From the NCBI GenBank assembly GCA_021814615.1, contig JAKAHZ010000006.1, forward strand, positions 1 to 52,750: a stretch of DNA of 52,750 bases, written 5' to 3'. Of the stretch, positions 38,033 through 49,042 are shown in pieces; within the stretch, counting starts at the first letter, position 1, and each line of letters starts with the position of its first letter. This stretch comes from Nitrospirota bacterium. Its GTDB lineage: Bacteria; Nitrospirota; UBA9217. The notes below the pieces were generated by a model. The model saw only the letters and a program-made list of their open reading frames with translations, was not told the origin of the DNA and made no database searches. Position numbers and translations under genes: made by a program.

Positions 38033-39352
38033 ATGAAACAAGACATTCTCGTCATTGACGACGAACAGCCGATCCTCGAGCTCTTCTCGAAATTTCTCTC
38101 CCGGCAGGGCTATGCCGTCGAGGTGGCCGAGTCCCTTGCATCCGCACGCACGGCTCTGGCAAACAGGGAGTTCCATGCCGTGATCATCGATCAGCACCTT
38201 TCCGACGGAAAGGGAATCGAGCTGATCGATGAGATCCGGTCCTCAAGCCCCACGGCGGCCATCGTCATGATCACGGGCCAGGCGGAGGTATCGCTCGCCG
38301 TGGAAGCGATGCAGCACGGCGCGGATAACTTCCTTACCAAACCGGTGAGGCTGAACGATCTCGCTGTGTTCCTCAAAAAGAGCCTGGAGGTCGTCTCTCT
38401 CCGCCGTTTCGAGAAGATCAGCGCAAGGCTGAAGCAGCGGGGCCCGCTGTTCTTCGGCACCAGCAAGGTTATGGGCGAAGCGCTCGAGATGGCAAGGGTA
38501 GCCGTGGAAAACGACGGCCCCGTGCTGATCACGGGGGAAACGGGCGTGGGCAAGGGCGTGCTCGCCCGCTGGATCCATGAGAACGGCGGAAGGAACAGGG
38601 CCGCTTTCGTGGAGGTGAGCTGCCCGGGGTTCCGGGGTGAACTGCTCCGGAGCGAGCTCTACGGACATGCAAAAGGCTCTTTCACCTCGGCGGTGCATGA
38701 CCAGGCCGGACTGCTGGATGCCGCCGACGGAGGAACGCTCTTCCTGGACGAGATCGGGGACATGGAGCTTTCGATCCAGGCCCAGTTTCTCAAAGTGATC
38801 GAGGACAAGACCTACCGCAGGATGGGCGAGACGAAGCTTCGCAGAAGCGATTTCCGGCTCATCTGCGCTACAAACCGCGATCTCCCTGCAGAGGTCTCGG
38901 CCGGCAGGTTCCGGAAGGATCTGCTTTTCAGGCTGCAGGTTCTCCCGATCCGCATCCCTTCGCTCCGGGAACGGAAGGAGGATGTCCCGGAACTGGTCCG
39001 CCATTTCCTCGCCGAAAGCAACTACCAATATCGCGATCTCGCTCCCGATGTCATGCAGTATCTCATGTCCTACTCCTGGCCGGGCAACATCCGGGAGATG
39101 AAAAATCTGATCGAACGCGCCCTATTGCTGTCCCGGGGAACGAAGCTTACCACGCAGCACTTCACCGGGCTGTGGCAACAGCAATCGCCGATGGAAGAAC
39201 CGCGGCCCGAGAAGAAGTTGAACGATCTGGAACAGGATGCAATCCAGAAAGCCCTTGAGCAGAGCGGCGGAAACGTGGTCAAGGCCGCCAAGGCGCTCGG
39301 CATTTCCCAGGCAACGCTGTACCGGAGAATGAAGTCCCTGCGTCCCCAATGA
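38033..39352 (+). CDS. NtrC-family response regulator
   Basis: 439 residues. Receiver domain (about 1-120, DILVIDDEQPILELFSKFLS, phospho-Asp in VIIDQHLSDG, Lys in LTKPV), AAA+ domain with Walker A GETGVGKG and Walker B GGTLFLDEIGD, and C-terminal Fis-type HTH (NVVKAAKALGISQATLYRRM). The sigma54-contact loop, normally GAFTGA, reads GSFTSA, which may weaken or abolish sigma54 activation. A further in-frame ATG at 38009 is possible; neither has a ribosome-binding site. It pairs with the upstream kinase. Confidence 0.88.
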   Translation: MKQDILVIDDEQPILELFSKFLSRQGYAVEVAESLASARTALANREFHAVIIDQHLSDGKGIELIDEIRSSSPTAAIVMITGQAEVSLAVEAMQHGADNFLTKPVRLNDLAVFLKKSLEVVSLRRFEKISARLKQRGPLFFGTSKVMGEALEMARVAVENDGPVLITGETGVGKGVLARWIHENGGRNRAAFVEVSCPGFRGELLRSELYGHAKGSFTSAVHDQAGLLDAADGGTLFLDEIGDMELSIQAQFLKVIEDKTYRRMGETKLRRSDFRLICATNRDLPAEVSAGRFRKDLLFRLQVLPIRIPSLRERKEDVPELVRHFLAESNYQYRDLAPDVMQYLMSYSWPGNIREMKNLIERALLLSRGTKLTTQHFTGLWQQQSPMEEPRPEKKLNDLEQDAIQKALEQSGGNVVKAAKALGISQATLYRRMKSLRPQ

Positions 39353-39635
39353 TCCAAGGCAGGCCATTCCCTTCCCGTCCCGCCAAACTCGCATGCGAGG
39401 CCCCCTCCGTTATTTCGTAATAGCGTTTTTCTTTATCAGCCTCTTCTCAAATTGATAAATTTTTATCATCCCGCCGTGATAATTCAACCGGCTGATACGT
39501 TCAAAATCCATATATTCAAGCAAGATAGACGATGATTCCTCGCGGCACGGATGATGCAATTATTCCGGCTGCAGTGCGGCGTTCATTTTTCAGTCCAATG
39601 CGGGTATGTCCTTAGATTGACGAAGAGGAGGGTAT

Positions 39636-41324
39636 ATGCTGAAGAATATGAAGATCGGAATGCGGTTGGGTATGGGATTCGGAGCGGTCGTGCTGTTGAT
39701 GCTGGGCATCGTGATAACGGGCTATTGGGGCGTCAACTCCATGTCCGACAGCACGATTAACATGCTGAAAGGCGATGCCACGATCTCGGAGCATGCTGCC
39801 CGGGCGCGCGCGAATGTACTCGGCCTTCGGCGGTTCGAAAAGGATTTCTTCCTGAACATAGGGGACCGGGCCAAGGAGGAGGAATATCTCAAAAAATGGC
39901 AGGAACAGCATGAGCACCTGACCAAACGGCTGGATGATGTCGAAAAAGCCGTCTACATGGATAAGGAGAAGGACGCCATAAAGTCCATGCGGTCCGAGCT
40001 TTCGACGTACGACAGCGGGTTCAAGAAGGTTCTCGGCATGATAGCATCCGGACAGATCAAGACACCCCAGCAGGCGAATGCCGCCATCAATGAGTACAAG
40101 GACAGTATCCACAAACTGGAAGGAACTGCACAGGACGTGGCAACAGAGGGAAACGAGCGCATGGACAAGCAGGAGGGCTACTTCACGGAGCGGGCGAAGC
40201 ATACGAATATGATCATGCTCGTTCTCTCCTTCGTCGCCATGATTTTGAGCGTGATCGTGACGCTCTTCATCACCCGGAGCATCACCACGCCGATCAATGA
40301 GGCCGTGACGGTCTCGAACCGGCTTTCCCAGGGCGATCTGCAGGTGGACATCGAAGCGAAAAGCAAGGATGAGATGGGCATGCTCCTCGGCGCCATGAAG
40401 ACGATGACCGAGAAACTCCGGGACGTGGTCGCCGACGTGAAGACCGCCGCGGACAACGTGGCCTCCGGCAGCGAGCAGCTGTCAGCCGGTGCGCAGCAGA
40501 TGTCCCAGGGCACCACGGAGCAGGCTGCGTCCACCGAAGAGGCATCATCGTCGATCGAGGAGATGAATGCCACGATCCGGCAGAACGCCGACAACGCCAT
40601 GCAGACCGAGAAGATCGCGCAGAAGTCGGCTGCCGACGCTCAGGAGAGCGGCAAGGCGGTGACGGACGCCGTGTTCGCCATGAAGCAGATCGCCGAGAAG
40701 ATCAGCATCATCGAGGAGATCGCGCGCCAGACCAACCTCCTGGCCCTGAACGCGGCGATCGAGGCGGCCCGGGCAGGCGAGCACGGCAAGGGGTTCGCCG
40801 TGGTTGCGGCCGAGGTGCGGAAGCTCGCGGAGCGGAGTCAGACCGCGGCTGCCGAGATCAGCCAGCTCTCCGGCTCGAGCGTGGAAGTGGCCGAGCGGGC
40901 GGGCAGCATGCTCGGCAAGCTGGTGCCGGACATCCAGAAGACCGCGGAGCTGGTGCAGGAGATCAGCGCGTCGTCCAAGGAGCAGGCATCGGGCGCGGAC
41001 CAGATCAACGGCGCGATCCAGCAGCTGAACCAGGTGGTGCAGCAGAACGCCGGCGCCGCGGAAGAGATGGCCTCCACGGCAGAGGAACTTTCCTCCCAGG
41101 CGGACCAGCTCCAGACCACGGTCGCATTCTTCAAGGTAGGCGGCAACGGCAGCGGCCGCCGCACGCTTGCCAAGCCGGGACGGAAGGCGGTTGCGCCGCA
41201 TCATGCCCCGCAGATCGCCCATTTGACGCAGAAGCAGGCTGCGGCAGCGGGCGTGCATCTCGATATGGGGAAGACAGCGGCGGTCAAAGGCGATGTCCGG
41301 GACGCGGAGTTTGAAAAATTCTAA
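39636..41324 (+). CDS. methyl-accepting chemotaxis protein
   Basis: 562 residues: TM1 (about 13-33), a helical-bundle periplasmic sensor (about 35-190), TM2 (about 190-212), HAMP (about 213-265), and the cytoplasmic MA domain with the conserved hairpin [20 protein letters not shown]. Methylation-site helices are present; no C-terminal CheR/CheB pentapeptide (ends DAEFEKF). GAGGAGGG precedes the ATG. Followed by cheW after a word array. The 283-base region upstream holds an AT-rich palindrome (TGATAAATTTTTATCA, 39453-39468) but no clear promoter. Confidence 0.93.
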   Translation: MLKNMKIGMRLGMGFGAVVLLMLGIVITGYWGVNSMSDSTINMLKGDATISEHAARARANVLGLRRFEKDFFLNIGDRAKEEEYLKKWQEQHEHLTKRLDDVEKAVYMDKEKDAIKSMRSELSTYDSGFKKVLGMIASGQIKTPQQANAAINEYKDSIHKLEGTAQDVATEGNERMDKQEGYFTERAKHTNMIMLVLSFVAMILSVIVTLFITRSITTPINEAVTVSNRLSQGDLQVDIEAKSKDEMGMLLGAMKTMTEKLRDVVADVKTAADNVASGSEQLSAGAQQMSQGTTEQAASTEEASSSIEEMNATIRQNADNAMQTEKIAQKSAADAQESGKAVTDAVFAMKQIAEKISIIEEIARQTNLLALNAAIEAARAGEHGKGFAVVAAEVRKLAERSQTAAAEISQLSGSSVEVAERAGSMLGKLVPDIQKTAELVQEISASSKEQASGADQINGAIQQLNQVVQQNAGAAEEMASTAEELSSQADQLQTTVAFFKVGGNGSGRRTLAKPGRKAVAPHHAPQIAHLTQKQAAAAGVHLDMGKTAAVKGDVRDAEFEKF

Positions 41325-41327
41325 AAA

Positions 41328-41411
41328 GACAGGAGACAGAATACAGAATCCAGAAGCCAGGAGAATGCCGGATGATTCTGCTGACTACTGACTTCTGACT
41401 CCTGTCTCCTG
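41328..41411. repeat. inverted word array between the MCP and cheW genes
   Basis: Left arm (41328-41363): ACAGGAG, ACAGAAT, ACAGAAT, CCAGAAG, CCAGGAG. Right arm (41379-41411): CTGACTA, CTGACTT, CTGACTC, CTGTCTC, CTG. Both have exact 7-base spacing. Confidence 0.85.
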
Positions 41412-41429
41412 CTTCACCAGGAGGCTCAC

Positions 41430-41924
41430 ATGGCTGTGGCGGAAACGATAATCGCGACGCAATACCTGACCTTCAAGCTCTCCGACGAGATCTATGCCCT
41501 GGACATCGGCAAGGTGCGCGAGGTGCTGGATTTCACCACCGTGACCAAGGTGCCGCGCACGCCGGATTTCATGCGGGGCGTCATCAACCTGCGCGGAAGC
41601 GTGGTGCCGGTGGTTGACCTCAAACTCAAGTTCGGCATGCCGGCGACGGAGAAAACGCTGAACACCTGCGTGATCATCACCGAGGTGACGGTGGAAGGGG
41701 ATACAACGGTGCTCGGATGCCTTGCCGATTCCGTGCAGGAAGTGCTGGACCTCGACGGCGAGCACATTTCGCCTGCACCGAAGATCGGCACGAAGCTCCG
41801 CACCGAATTCATCCGGGGCATGGGCAAGCGCGACGACCGGTTCATCATCATCCTGGATATCGACAAGGTGTTCTCCGCCGGGGAGCTATCGCTGGCCGAG
41901 CGAGCTCAGGATACACAGGAATAG
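41430..41924 (+). CDS. cheW: chemotaxis coupling protein CheW
   Basis: 164 residues with the CheW fold: YLTFKLSDEIYALDIGKVRE, VTKVPRTPDFMRGVINLRGS, and VVPVVDLKLKFGM. It links chemoreceptors to CheA. CAGGAGG lies before ATG 41430. It is next to its probable receptor; no CheA is present in the window. Confidence 0.93.
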   Translation: MAVAETIIATQYLTFKLSDEIYALDIGKVREVLDFTTVTKVPRTPDFMRGVINLRGSVVPVVDLKLKFGMPATEKTLNTCVIITEVTVEGDTTVLGCLADSVQEVLDLDGEHISPAPKIGTKLRTEFIRGMGKRDDRFIIILDIDKVFSAGELSLAERAQDTQE

Positions 41925-41971
41925 CGCGATGCATCGCCATCGCAAGGTGGCCGATATTCGGAGGACATGCG

Positions 41972-42295
41972 ATGTCCCAGCGTACTCAGATCGAAACGAT
42001 CGACACGGTATGCGCCTATTTCGAGAAATTCGCCGAAACAATCGAACGGATGGCGGCATCGAGATACGTCGAAGTGGGTGAGTATATTGATGAACTGGTG
42101 GCGTCGGTAGTAGATGCGCGGCACCAACTGAGCGATCTCGCTGCGTATGCGTCGCTCGACAATAAACGCACCACCACGGTCCTGAATCTCGTGAGCCGAT
42201 ACCGAAGTCTTGAAGGCTTGTTGAAGGAATCGCGAAACGACCAGAGCGGCCGGCGAGGAACATCGGCCAGGGCGGGTCGCTCCCGGACCTCCTGA
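41972..42295 (+). CDS. hypothetical protein downstream of cheW
   Basis: 107 residues, MSQRTQIETIDTVCAYFEKF, mostly helical with a central RYVEVGEYIDELVASVVDAR segment and a basic C-terminus (SGRRGTSARAGRSRTS). Family unknown. GGAGG seven bases before ATG 41972 supports it. It begins 47 bases after cheW and may serve the same signalling system. Confidence 0.55.
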   Translation: MSQRTQIETIDTVCAYFEKFAETIERMAASRYVEVGEYIDELVASVVDARHQLSDLAAYASLDNKRTTTVLNLVSRYRSLEGLLKESRNDQSGRRGTSARAGRSRTS

Positions 42296-42472
42296 CGGGA
42301 AAAAGGCAGTTCGCGACTGACGATGAACGAGCTTCGCCCTCAGGAAAACGCCGAGAGACGAAGACGGGAACGTACCCCTTCGCCTGAAGCTTTACACACT
42401 CCCACTCCATTGTTATGATATACGCGGTTCGCACTGCCACTGAAAGAACCGGGGCAGGGGGAAGGGAGGCGT

Positions 42473-44722
42473 ATGCTGCCACACAATAACGATCCTTCCG
42501 GCGTGTTTCAGCGCAGGTCCTCTTCGCGTAAGGCAGGGGGTATGGCCCAGTGGAAACGGGCTTCCTCCATATTTGCGCCGCTGGCGCTCCTGCTTGCCGT
42601 CATCGCGGCGATCATTTACCACGCGGAGGTCAACAAGGACCGGGCAGACATTCGCTCCAAGGAAACCCTGGGCGTCCGGATGGGGAGCGATGCCCTTCGA
42701 TTCAATCTCGTCGGCATGACGAGAACACTCAAGTATCTTGCCGGCAACAATACGCTGAAGCGCGCCATTGAGGCTCGCGTCGGTTCCGATTCGATCCACC
42801 TGATCGACGACTGGGCCGCCTTCCTCGTCGCCATGGGAACATTCGATAAAGTACGGTGGATCGACGAGACAGGCCGGGAAAGAGCGCGTGTCAATTATAC
42901 GGGTGGAAAAGCGGTCATCGTCCGGGAGCAGGATTTGCAGAACAAGGAAGACCGCTACTATTTCTCCATGACCTCGAAGCTGCAGGAGGGCGAGTTCTAT
43001 CTGTCTCCTCTCGATCTCAACATAGAACATGGCAGGATCGAAACACCCTGCAAGCCGATCATTCGATTAAGCACACCCGTATTCGACAACTCGGGGAAGC
43101 GGCGGGGCATGGTGATTCTGAGTTATCTCGGGAGGATCATCCTGGATGATTTCATGCAGGCGGCGAGAGGCATCGGCGATCATGTCATGGTGGTGACGGG
43201 AGACGGCTTCTGGCTGAAAGGAGAGCATGCTGCCGACGAATGGGGATTCATGTACGGAAGAAAAGAGAATATGTCGACGCGGTATCGTGACGCGTGGACG
43301 CGCATGCTTTCCGCGGAAGAAGGGCAGTTCGAGCTTGCCGGGGACCTCTGGACGTTCAAGACCGTTCATCCTCGCCTGGCCGTTCTGACGCGCAGCGACT
43401 CGTCTGCGGCTCCATCGCTCTCCGTTCAGTCAGAGGAACCGCAGGGCGAGTATCTGTGGAAGGTCGTTTCGCATCTGCCGAAAGCGGCGTTGGCCCAGTC
43501 CGAACACCAGCGCCGGCGAAGAATGGAGGTCATCTCCCTGTTTCTTGTCGTCGTTCTCGCGGTGATCAGCTGGGAACTGGCTGCCGCCTGGACCCGCCAG
43601 AAAGAGGCCGAGCAGGAAGAACGGCGCCTGGCGGAACGATTATCGCTGCTGATGCAGAGCCTGGGTGAAGGAGTGTTCGGCGTCGACAGGCGAGGCCTCT
43701 GCACGTTCATAAACCCCGCTGCGCTGTCCTTTCTCGGATTCAGCCGCGAAGAAGTGCTGAATAAGAACGCCCACGATCTCTTTCATCAGCATAACGAACA
43801 CGGACGGGACGACCGGGCCGGAGAATGCCCCATTCTGACCACGATGAAAAGCGGGGACGCCTGGCACGGCGAAACGTTTTTCTTCCGGAAGGACGGCGCG
43901 CCTCTGCCGGTGTTTGTAACCGCCTCGCCTACGCGTCAGAACGCCGAAGTCATCGGAACCGTTGTCGTCTTTCAAGACGTCAGCGAGCGAAGGAAGTACG
44001 AGGAACAACTGCGGCAATCGCAGAAAATGGAGGCCGTCGGAACGCTTGCCGGCGGTGTCGCCCACGATTTCAATAATATCTTGACGGTGATCACGGGGCA
44101 CGCCCATCTGCTGCAGATGACCGTTCCGGAAGAAGACCCGTCGTCCGAGGACATCGAAAAGATCATCGCGGCAGGCGAGCGGGGGAAAAAGATCGTCGAA
44201 AAACTGCGTGCGGTCAGCGAGACGCAGTCCATGACGCCTCTTCCGATCGACCTGGAGACCGCCGTCGTCTCGCTCGGATCGTTCCTGCGACGGCTGGTCA
44301 GCGAGAACATCGATATCGTAACGATACCATCGGGAGAAGCGCTCACGGTCCTTGCCCATCGGACACAATTGGAGCAGCTGTTGATGAATATCGTCTCGAA
44401 TGCCGGAGATGCCATGCCCGAGGGGGGCGCCATTGCCGTAACGACGGGGAGGGCCGTACTGAAGAGGCCTTTGGTGCGGGCAAATGGCGGCAGCCGATTT
44501 GCGTTCGTTTCCGTAACGGACACCGGAGAGGGGATGGACGATCAAACGAAACAACGGGCATTCGACCCCTTTTTTACCACCAAAGAACCGGATAAGGGGA
44601 TGGGATTGGGGCTTGCGGTGGTCTTCGGCATCGTAAAGCAGCTGAACGGGTACGTTGACATTGAGAGCGGAAAAGGGCATGGAACCAGAGTTACCGTGTA
44701 TCTCCCGCTTGTGGAAGAATAA
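42473..44722 (+). CDS. hybrid-free sensor histidine kinase with extracytoplasmic sensor and PAS domain
   Basis: 749 residues: TM1 about 32-50, a long dCache-like extracytoplasmic domain (about 50-340, VRWIDETGRERARVNYTGGK), TM2 about 350-370, PAS (about 385-500, GEGVFGVDRRGLCTFINPAA), HisKA with H box LAGGVAHDFNNILTVITGHA, and HATPase_c with NIVSNAGDAMPEGG and MGLGLAVVFGIVKQLNGYVD. The HDFNN signature is typical of the NtrB/HPK4 type. No partner regulator is adjacent. GGGAGG precedes ATG 42473; ATG 42542 is an alternative. Confidence 0.88.
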   Translation: MLPHNNDPSGVFQRRSSSRKAGGMAQWKRASSIFAPLALLLAVIAAIIYHAEVNKDRADIRSKETLGVRMGSDALRFNLVGMTRTLKYLAGNNTLKRAIEARVGSDSIHLIDDWAAFLVAMGTFDKVRWIDETGRERARVNYTGGKAVIVREQDLQNKEDRYYFSMTSKLQEGEFYLSPLDLNIEHGRIETPCKPIIRLSTPVFDNSGKRRGMVILSYLGRIILDDFMQAARGIGDHVMVVTGDGFWLKGEHAADEWGFMYGRKENMSTRYRDAWTRMLSAEEGQFELAGDLWTFKTVHPRLAVLTRSDSSAAPSLSVQSEEPQGEYLWKVVSHLPKAALAQSEHQRRRRMEVISLFLVVVLAVISWELAAAWTRQKEAEQEERRLAERLSLLMQSLGEGVFGVDRRGLCTFINPAALSFLGFSREEVLNKNAHDLFHQHNEHGRDDRAGECPILTTMKSGDAWHGETFFFRKDGAPLPVFVTASPTRQNAEVIGTVVVFQDVSERRKYEEQLRQSQKMEAVGTLAGGVAHDFNNILTVITGHAHLLQMTVPEEDPSSEDIEKIIAAGERGKKIVEKLRAVSETQSMTPLPIDLETAVVSLGSFLRRLVSENIDIVTIPSGEALTVLAHRTQLEQLLMNIVSNAGDAMPEGGAIAVTTGRAVLKRPLVRANGGSRFAFVSVTDTGEGMDDQTKQRAFDPFFTTKEPDKGMGLGLAVVFGIVKQLNGYVDIESGKGHGTRVTVYLPLVEE

Positions 44723-44809
44723 GGACAGCGATATCTTGGCCGGTCCGCCCTCCCGAGGTGATTGCCGACTGGTTAACACCCTCTGACCTTCTTGCCTTCA
44801 TAATTCTGC

Positions 44810-44838
44810 TTGTATCAATATACAAAAACTTATATAAT
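44810..44838 (+). promoter_or_regulatory. promoter with inverted repeat before the XRE gene
   Basis: TTGTAT (44810-44815), 17 bases, TATAAT (44833-44838). The -35 overlaps the inverted repeat TGTAT/ATACA (44811-44815 and 44820-44824), a plausible operator for autoregulation. The start codon is 11 bases beyond the -10 box. Confidence 0.6.
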
Positions 44839-44848
44839 TAACCCTGGC

Positions 44849-45133
44849 ATGAAAGAACGTATTACAAAATCGTCCGGCAATGTATTTCTCGATCTCGGCT
44901 TTCCCCCTGAGGAAGCGGCAATCCTTCAGATGCGTGCCGAGATAATGGCCGATCTTCGGAAAATCATTACAACCAAAAAGCTAACTCAGGCAAAAGCGGC
45001 TGCATTACTCGGTGTCAGTCAATCCCGGGTTTCCGATCTTATACGCGGGAAGTGGGAAAAGTTCAGTCTTGAAATGCTCATCGCCCTTGCAACAAAGGCC
45101 GGCATGCGCATTACCCTTAAAAGGGCCGCATAG
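44849..45133 (+). CDS. HTH XRE-family antitoxin-like protein without a visible toxin
   Basis: 94 residues, MKERITKSSGNVFLDLGFPP then LRKIITTKKLTQAKAAALLG and VSQSRVSDLIRGKWEKFSLE, the MqsA/HigA-like XRE domain usually encoded after a RelE/HigB toxin. No toxin frame lies directly upstream or downstream. No ribosome-binding site is seen; ATG 44849 and the close -10 box suggest a very short leader. Confidence 0.8.
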   Translation: MKERITKSSGNVFLDLGFPPEEAAILQMRAEIMADLRKIITTKKLTQAKAAALLGVSQSRVSDLIRGKWEKFSLEMLIALATKAGMRITLKRAA

Positions 45134-45298
45134 CGGGTCTTGACAAATTGTTTCGAGTTCAGCGCGTAGTCGTTGAGGATGTCGAAGGAGCTTTGTGCTG
45201 TCGGATAGAGCAACGCGAAATCCGACAGGTTCTATTCGCGGCAACTAACATGTCGGGTTTCACTTCGTTCTGCCCGACCAACAGACTGCTTAGTGTTT

Positions 45299-45321
45299 GG
45301 TTCAATCTGCAAGATTGAACC
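45299..45321. repeat. perfect 9-bp inverted repeat
   Basis: GGTTCAATC (45299-45307), TGCAA, GATTGAACC (45313-45321). It lies 14 bases before the next start codon and may be a regulatory hairpin or operator. There is no T run, so it is not a classic terminator. Confidence 0.7.
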
Positions 45322-45335
45322 AGCTGAGAAATCAA

Positions 45336-45836
45336 ATGAGAAAATTAGCGATATGTCTCTGGTTTTGTGCTCTCTCGGCCCTCTCTATAATGTCGGCTGC
45401 AAATGGTATGGCGGGAGATAAGCATATCAACAGTGCGGAAGACCTTATCCGTAAACTATATAATACACACGAGCCTGAGAAAGGCCGTCAGTTGTCTTTT
45501 GATGACGAGAAAATCTTACGCCAATTCTTTTCAAAAGAGCTTGTAATTCTGTTCATTAAGAATGAAGAATGCATGGCACGTACTCATGAAGTCTGTAATT
45601 TGAACAGTGATCCAATACTTGACGCTCAGGACTTCGATGATGCGCCCCGTAATGTAAGAGTAGTGAAGCTAAATACGACGGGATTGACTGTGCAGCTTAA
45701 GGTATTGTTTACAAACCTGAAGCATAGACATGCACTGATATATGAAGTTAGAAAGACTGCTGATGGCTGGCGAATTTACGATATTGTATATCCTTCAAAG
45801 CACCGATTAACTGAGCTATTATCAGAGCCTAAGTGA
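45336..45836 (+). CDS. exported DUF3828-like protein
   Basis: 166 residues with a signal peptide (MRKLAICLWFCALSALSIMS). The mature part includes LRQFFSKELVILFIKNEECM, DPILDAQDF, and a final RKTADGWRIYDIVYPSKHRL, which resemble DUF3828/YbjP-type proteins. AT-rich compared with the core genome. No strong ribosome-binding site (AAATCAA before the ATG). The perfect hairpin upstream is the only visible control element. Confidence 0.6.
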   Translation: MRKLAICLWFCALSALSIMSAANGMAGDKHINSAEDLIRKLYNTHEPEKGRQLSFDDEKILRQFFSKELVILFIKNEECMARTHEVCNLNSDPILDAQDFDDAPRNVRVVKLNTTGLTVQLKVLFTNLKHRHALIYEVRKTADGWRIYDIVYPSKHRLTELLSEPK

Positions 45837-45858
45837 ACTGCGGTTAGATGAACACTTA

Positions 45859-46047
45859 ATGATGACTTTCTTCCGCATAATAATGATGTTCGTAGTTGTG
45901 CCCGCTACCTACCATTCCATCTATTGGGTCCTTTTTTCACTCATTCCATTAGGAGAACAACGCTGGCTTGCGGTAATCCCATCGTTAGTGATCGCGGTCG
46001 GGGTAGGCCGCTATGTATGGAAGCGGCTGGATGCACCAGAGGCATGA
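45859..46047 (+). CDS. small membrane protein
   Basis: 62 residues, MMTFFRIIMMFVVVPATYHS followed by a second hydrophobic stretch (RWLAVIPSLVIAVGVGRYVW). Two TM helices; family unknown. Its TGA overlaps the next ATG. Confidence 0.5.
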   Translation: MMTFFRIIMMFVVVPATYHSIYWVLFSLIPLGEQRWLAVIPSLVIAVGVGRYVWKRLDAPEA

Positions 46048-46247
46048 TAAAGAGCATTATGATGGGAGCCGTTGTGACTGGCTCTATTGGATTCATTGCC
46101 GGTTTCTTCGGCCCCATGATCTTTACTCCGCAGGCCAACCAGGGGCCGTTGCTCGGTATATTTATCACAGGTCCCCTGGGCTTCATCCTCGGTGGCGTAG
46201 CCGGCCTCGTGTATTGGCAAACGAAAGGCAGGAAAAACAGGGAATGA
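46044..46247 (+). CDS. small membrane protein, glycine-rich
   Basis: 67 residues, MIKSIMMGAVVTGSIGFIAG then LLGIFITGPLGFILGGVAGL, two TM helices with GxxxG motifs, and a basic tail. ATGA overlap with the upstream gene indicates a two-gene unit. Family unknown. Confidence 0.5.
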   Translation: MIKSIMMGAVVTGSIGFIAGFFGPMIFTPQANQGPLLGIFITGPLGFILGGVAGLVYWQTKGRKNRE

Positions 46248-47460
<1,213 letters not shown>

Positions 47461-47480
47461 CAACGAAAAACGAACAGCTC

Positions 47481-47578
47481 TCACCGCGAAGGCGCTAAGA
47501 GCGCCAAGGGAATCTTAAGACATTAGATCAGATCCCGAATTTGTCTTTCTTCGCGTCCTTCGCGCCTTGGCGGTTCGA
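47481..47578. repeat. inverted word array between nifH and nifD
   Basis: Left arm CACCGCGAAGGCGCTAAGAG continuing to 47510; right arm TTCTTCGCGTCCTTCGCGCC continuing to 47578. The arms are complementary enough to form a long hairpin of about 28 bp across a 33-base spacer. Confidence 0.85.
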
Positions 47579-47614
47579 AGGTCTTGCATTCTGCTCTTGA
47601 CGTTAGGAGGCCGT

Positions 47615-49042
47615 ATGAGTTCAGCAATCAAAGACACCCAGAAAATGATCGACGAGGTCCTCTCGGTCTATCCCGAGAAGACGAAGAAGGACCGGGCAAA
47701 GCATCTGGCTGCGAACGACCCTTCGGGTTCCTGCAGCACCTGCCAGGTGAAATCGAACGTGAAATCCCGGCCCGGCGTCATGACCGTGCGCGGCTGCGCC
47801 TACGCGGGCGCCAAGGGCGTGGTCTGGGGTCCCGTGAAGGACCAGATCACCATCAGCCACGGCCCCATCGGCTGCGGCCAGTACTCCTGGTGGTCGCGCA
47901 GGAACTACTACAACGGCATCACCGGCGTGGACACCTTCGGCACCATGCACATCACCACGGACTATCAGGAGAGGGACATTGTCTACGGCGGGGACAAGAA
48001 CCTGGCTGCAGCGCTCAACGAGCTGAAGGAGCTCTTTCCGCTCGCCAAGAGTGTCGGTATCCTTTCCGAGTGCCCGGTGGGTCTCATCGGCGACGACATC
48101 GAGGCCGTGTCCAAGAAGGCGGTGAAGGACCTGGGCATGCCGATCGTCCCGGTCCGGTGCGAGGGATTCCGCGGCGTCTCGCAGTCGCTGGGGCACCATA
48201 TCGCGAACGACACGATCCGCGACCACATCCTGGGCAAGGGGAAACTGGAAAAAACGACACCCTACGACGTGGCGCTCATCGGCGACTACAACATCGGCGG
48301 CGACGCCTGGGCGTCCCGCAAGATGCTGGAGGAGCTGGGCCTCAGGGTGATCGCCCAGTGGACCGGCGACGCGTCGATCAACGAGATGGGCATGGCGCAC
48401 AAGGCGAAGCTGAACCTGATCCACTGCTATCGGTCCATGAACTACATCTGCCGGCACATGGAGGAGACCTACGGCATCCCGTGGACGGAGTTCAACTTCT
48501 TCGGCCCCACGAAGATCTACGAGAGCCTCCGGAAGATCGCGTCGCACTTCGACGACAAGATCAAGGAGAATGCCGAGAAGATGATCGAGAAGTACCGGCC
48601 CGTGATGGACGCGGTGACGGCGAAGTTCCGGCCCCGGCTGGAAGGCAAGAAGGTGATGCTTTACGTGGGCGGCCTTCGTCCGCGCCACACCATCGGCGCC
48701 TACGAGGACCTGGGCATGGAAGTGGTCGCGTCGGGATACGAGTTCGGTCACAACGACGACTACAAGCGCACCTACCCGGACATGAAGGAAGGCTCGGTCA
48801 TCATGGACGACGCCACGGAGTACGAGCTTGAGGAGTTTGCGCGGAGGCTCAAGCCCGACGTGGTGGGCTCGGGCATCAAGGAGAAGTACACCTACCACAA
48901 GCTGGGCGTGCCCTTCCGGCAGATGCACTCCTGGGACTATTCGGGACCGTACCACGGGTTCGACGGGTTCCCGGTCTTTGCCCGGGACATGGACATGACG
49001 GTGAACAGCCCGACGTGGAGATTGATAAGAAATAAGAAATAG
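47615..49042 (+). CDS. nifD: nitrogenase molybdenum-iron protein alpha chain NifD
   Basis: 475 residues. P-cluster cysteines Cys61 (VRGCAYAG), Cys87 ([14 protein letters not shown]) and Cys153 (SECPVG); cofactor ligands Cys271 ([17 protein letters not shown]) and the His of [14 protein letters not shown]. Gln190 and His194 in [10 protein letters not shown] mark a Mo-type rather than V- or Fe-only nitrogenase. TAGGAGG lies before ATG 47615. Separated from nifH by a word array and from nifK by a duplicated hairpin. Confidence 0.97.
   Translation: MSSAIKDTQKMIDEVLSVYPEKTKKDRAKHLAANDPSGSCSTCQVKSNVKSRPGVMTVRGCAYAGAKGVVWGPVKDQITISHGPIGCGQYSWWSRRNYYNGITGVDTFGTMHITTDYQERDIVYGGDKNLAAALNELKELFPLAKSVGILSECPVGLIGDDIEAVSKKAVKDLGMPIVPVRCEGFRGVSQSLGHHIANDTIRDHILGKGKLEKTTPYDVALIGDYNIGGDAWASRKMLEELGLRVIAQWTGDASINEMGMAHKAKLNLIHCYRSMNYICRHMEETYGIPWTEFNFFGPTKIYESLRKIASHFDDKIKENAEKMIEKYRPVMDAVTAKFRPRLEGKKVMLYVGGLRPRHTIGAYEDLGMEVVASGYEFGHNDDYKRTYPDMKEGSVIMDDATEYELEEFARRLKPDVVGSGIKEKYTYHKLGVPFRQMHSWDYSGPYHGFDGFPVFARDMDMTVNSPTWRLIRNKK

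Noticed and set aside
39440-39500. Sigma28 promoter or c-di-GMP riboswitch upstream of the MCP gene
   Set aside because: TAAA is followed by GCCGTGATAA at the wrong spacing, and the GEMM core sequence is absent; only a weak AT palindrome remains.
47461-47614. nifI1/nifI2 (PII) genes between nifH and nifD
   Set aside because: The interval holds only a word array; no PII-like reading frame fits in 154 bases.
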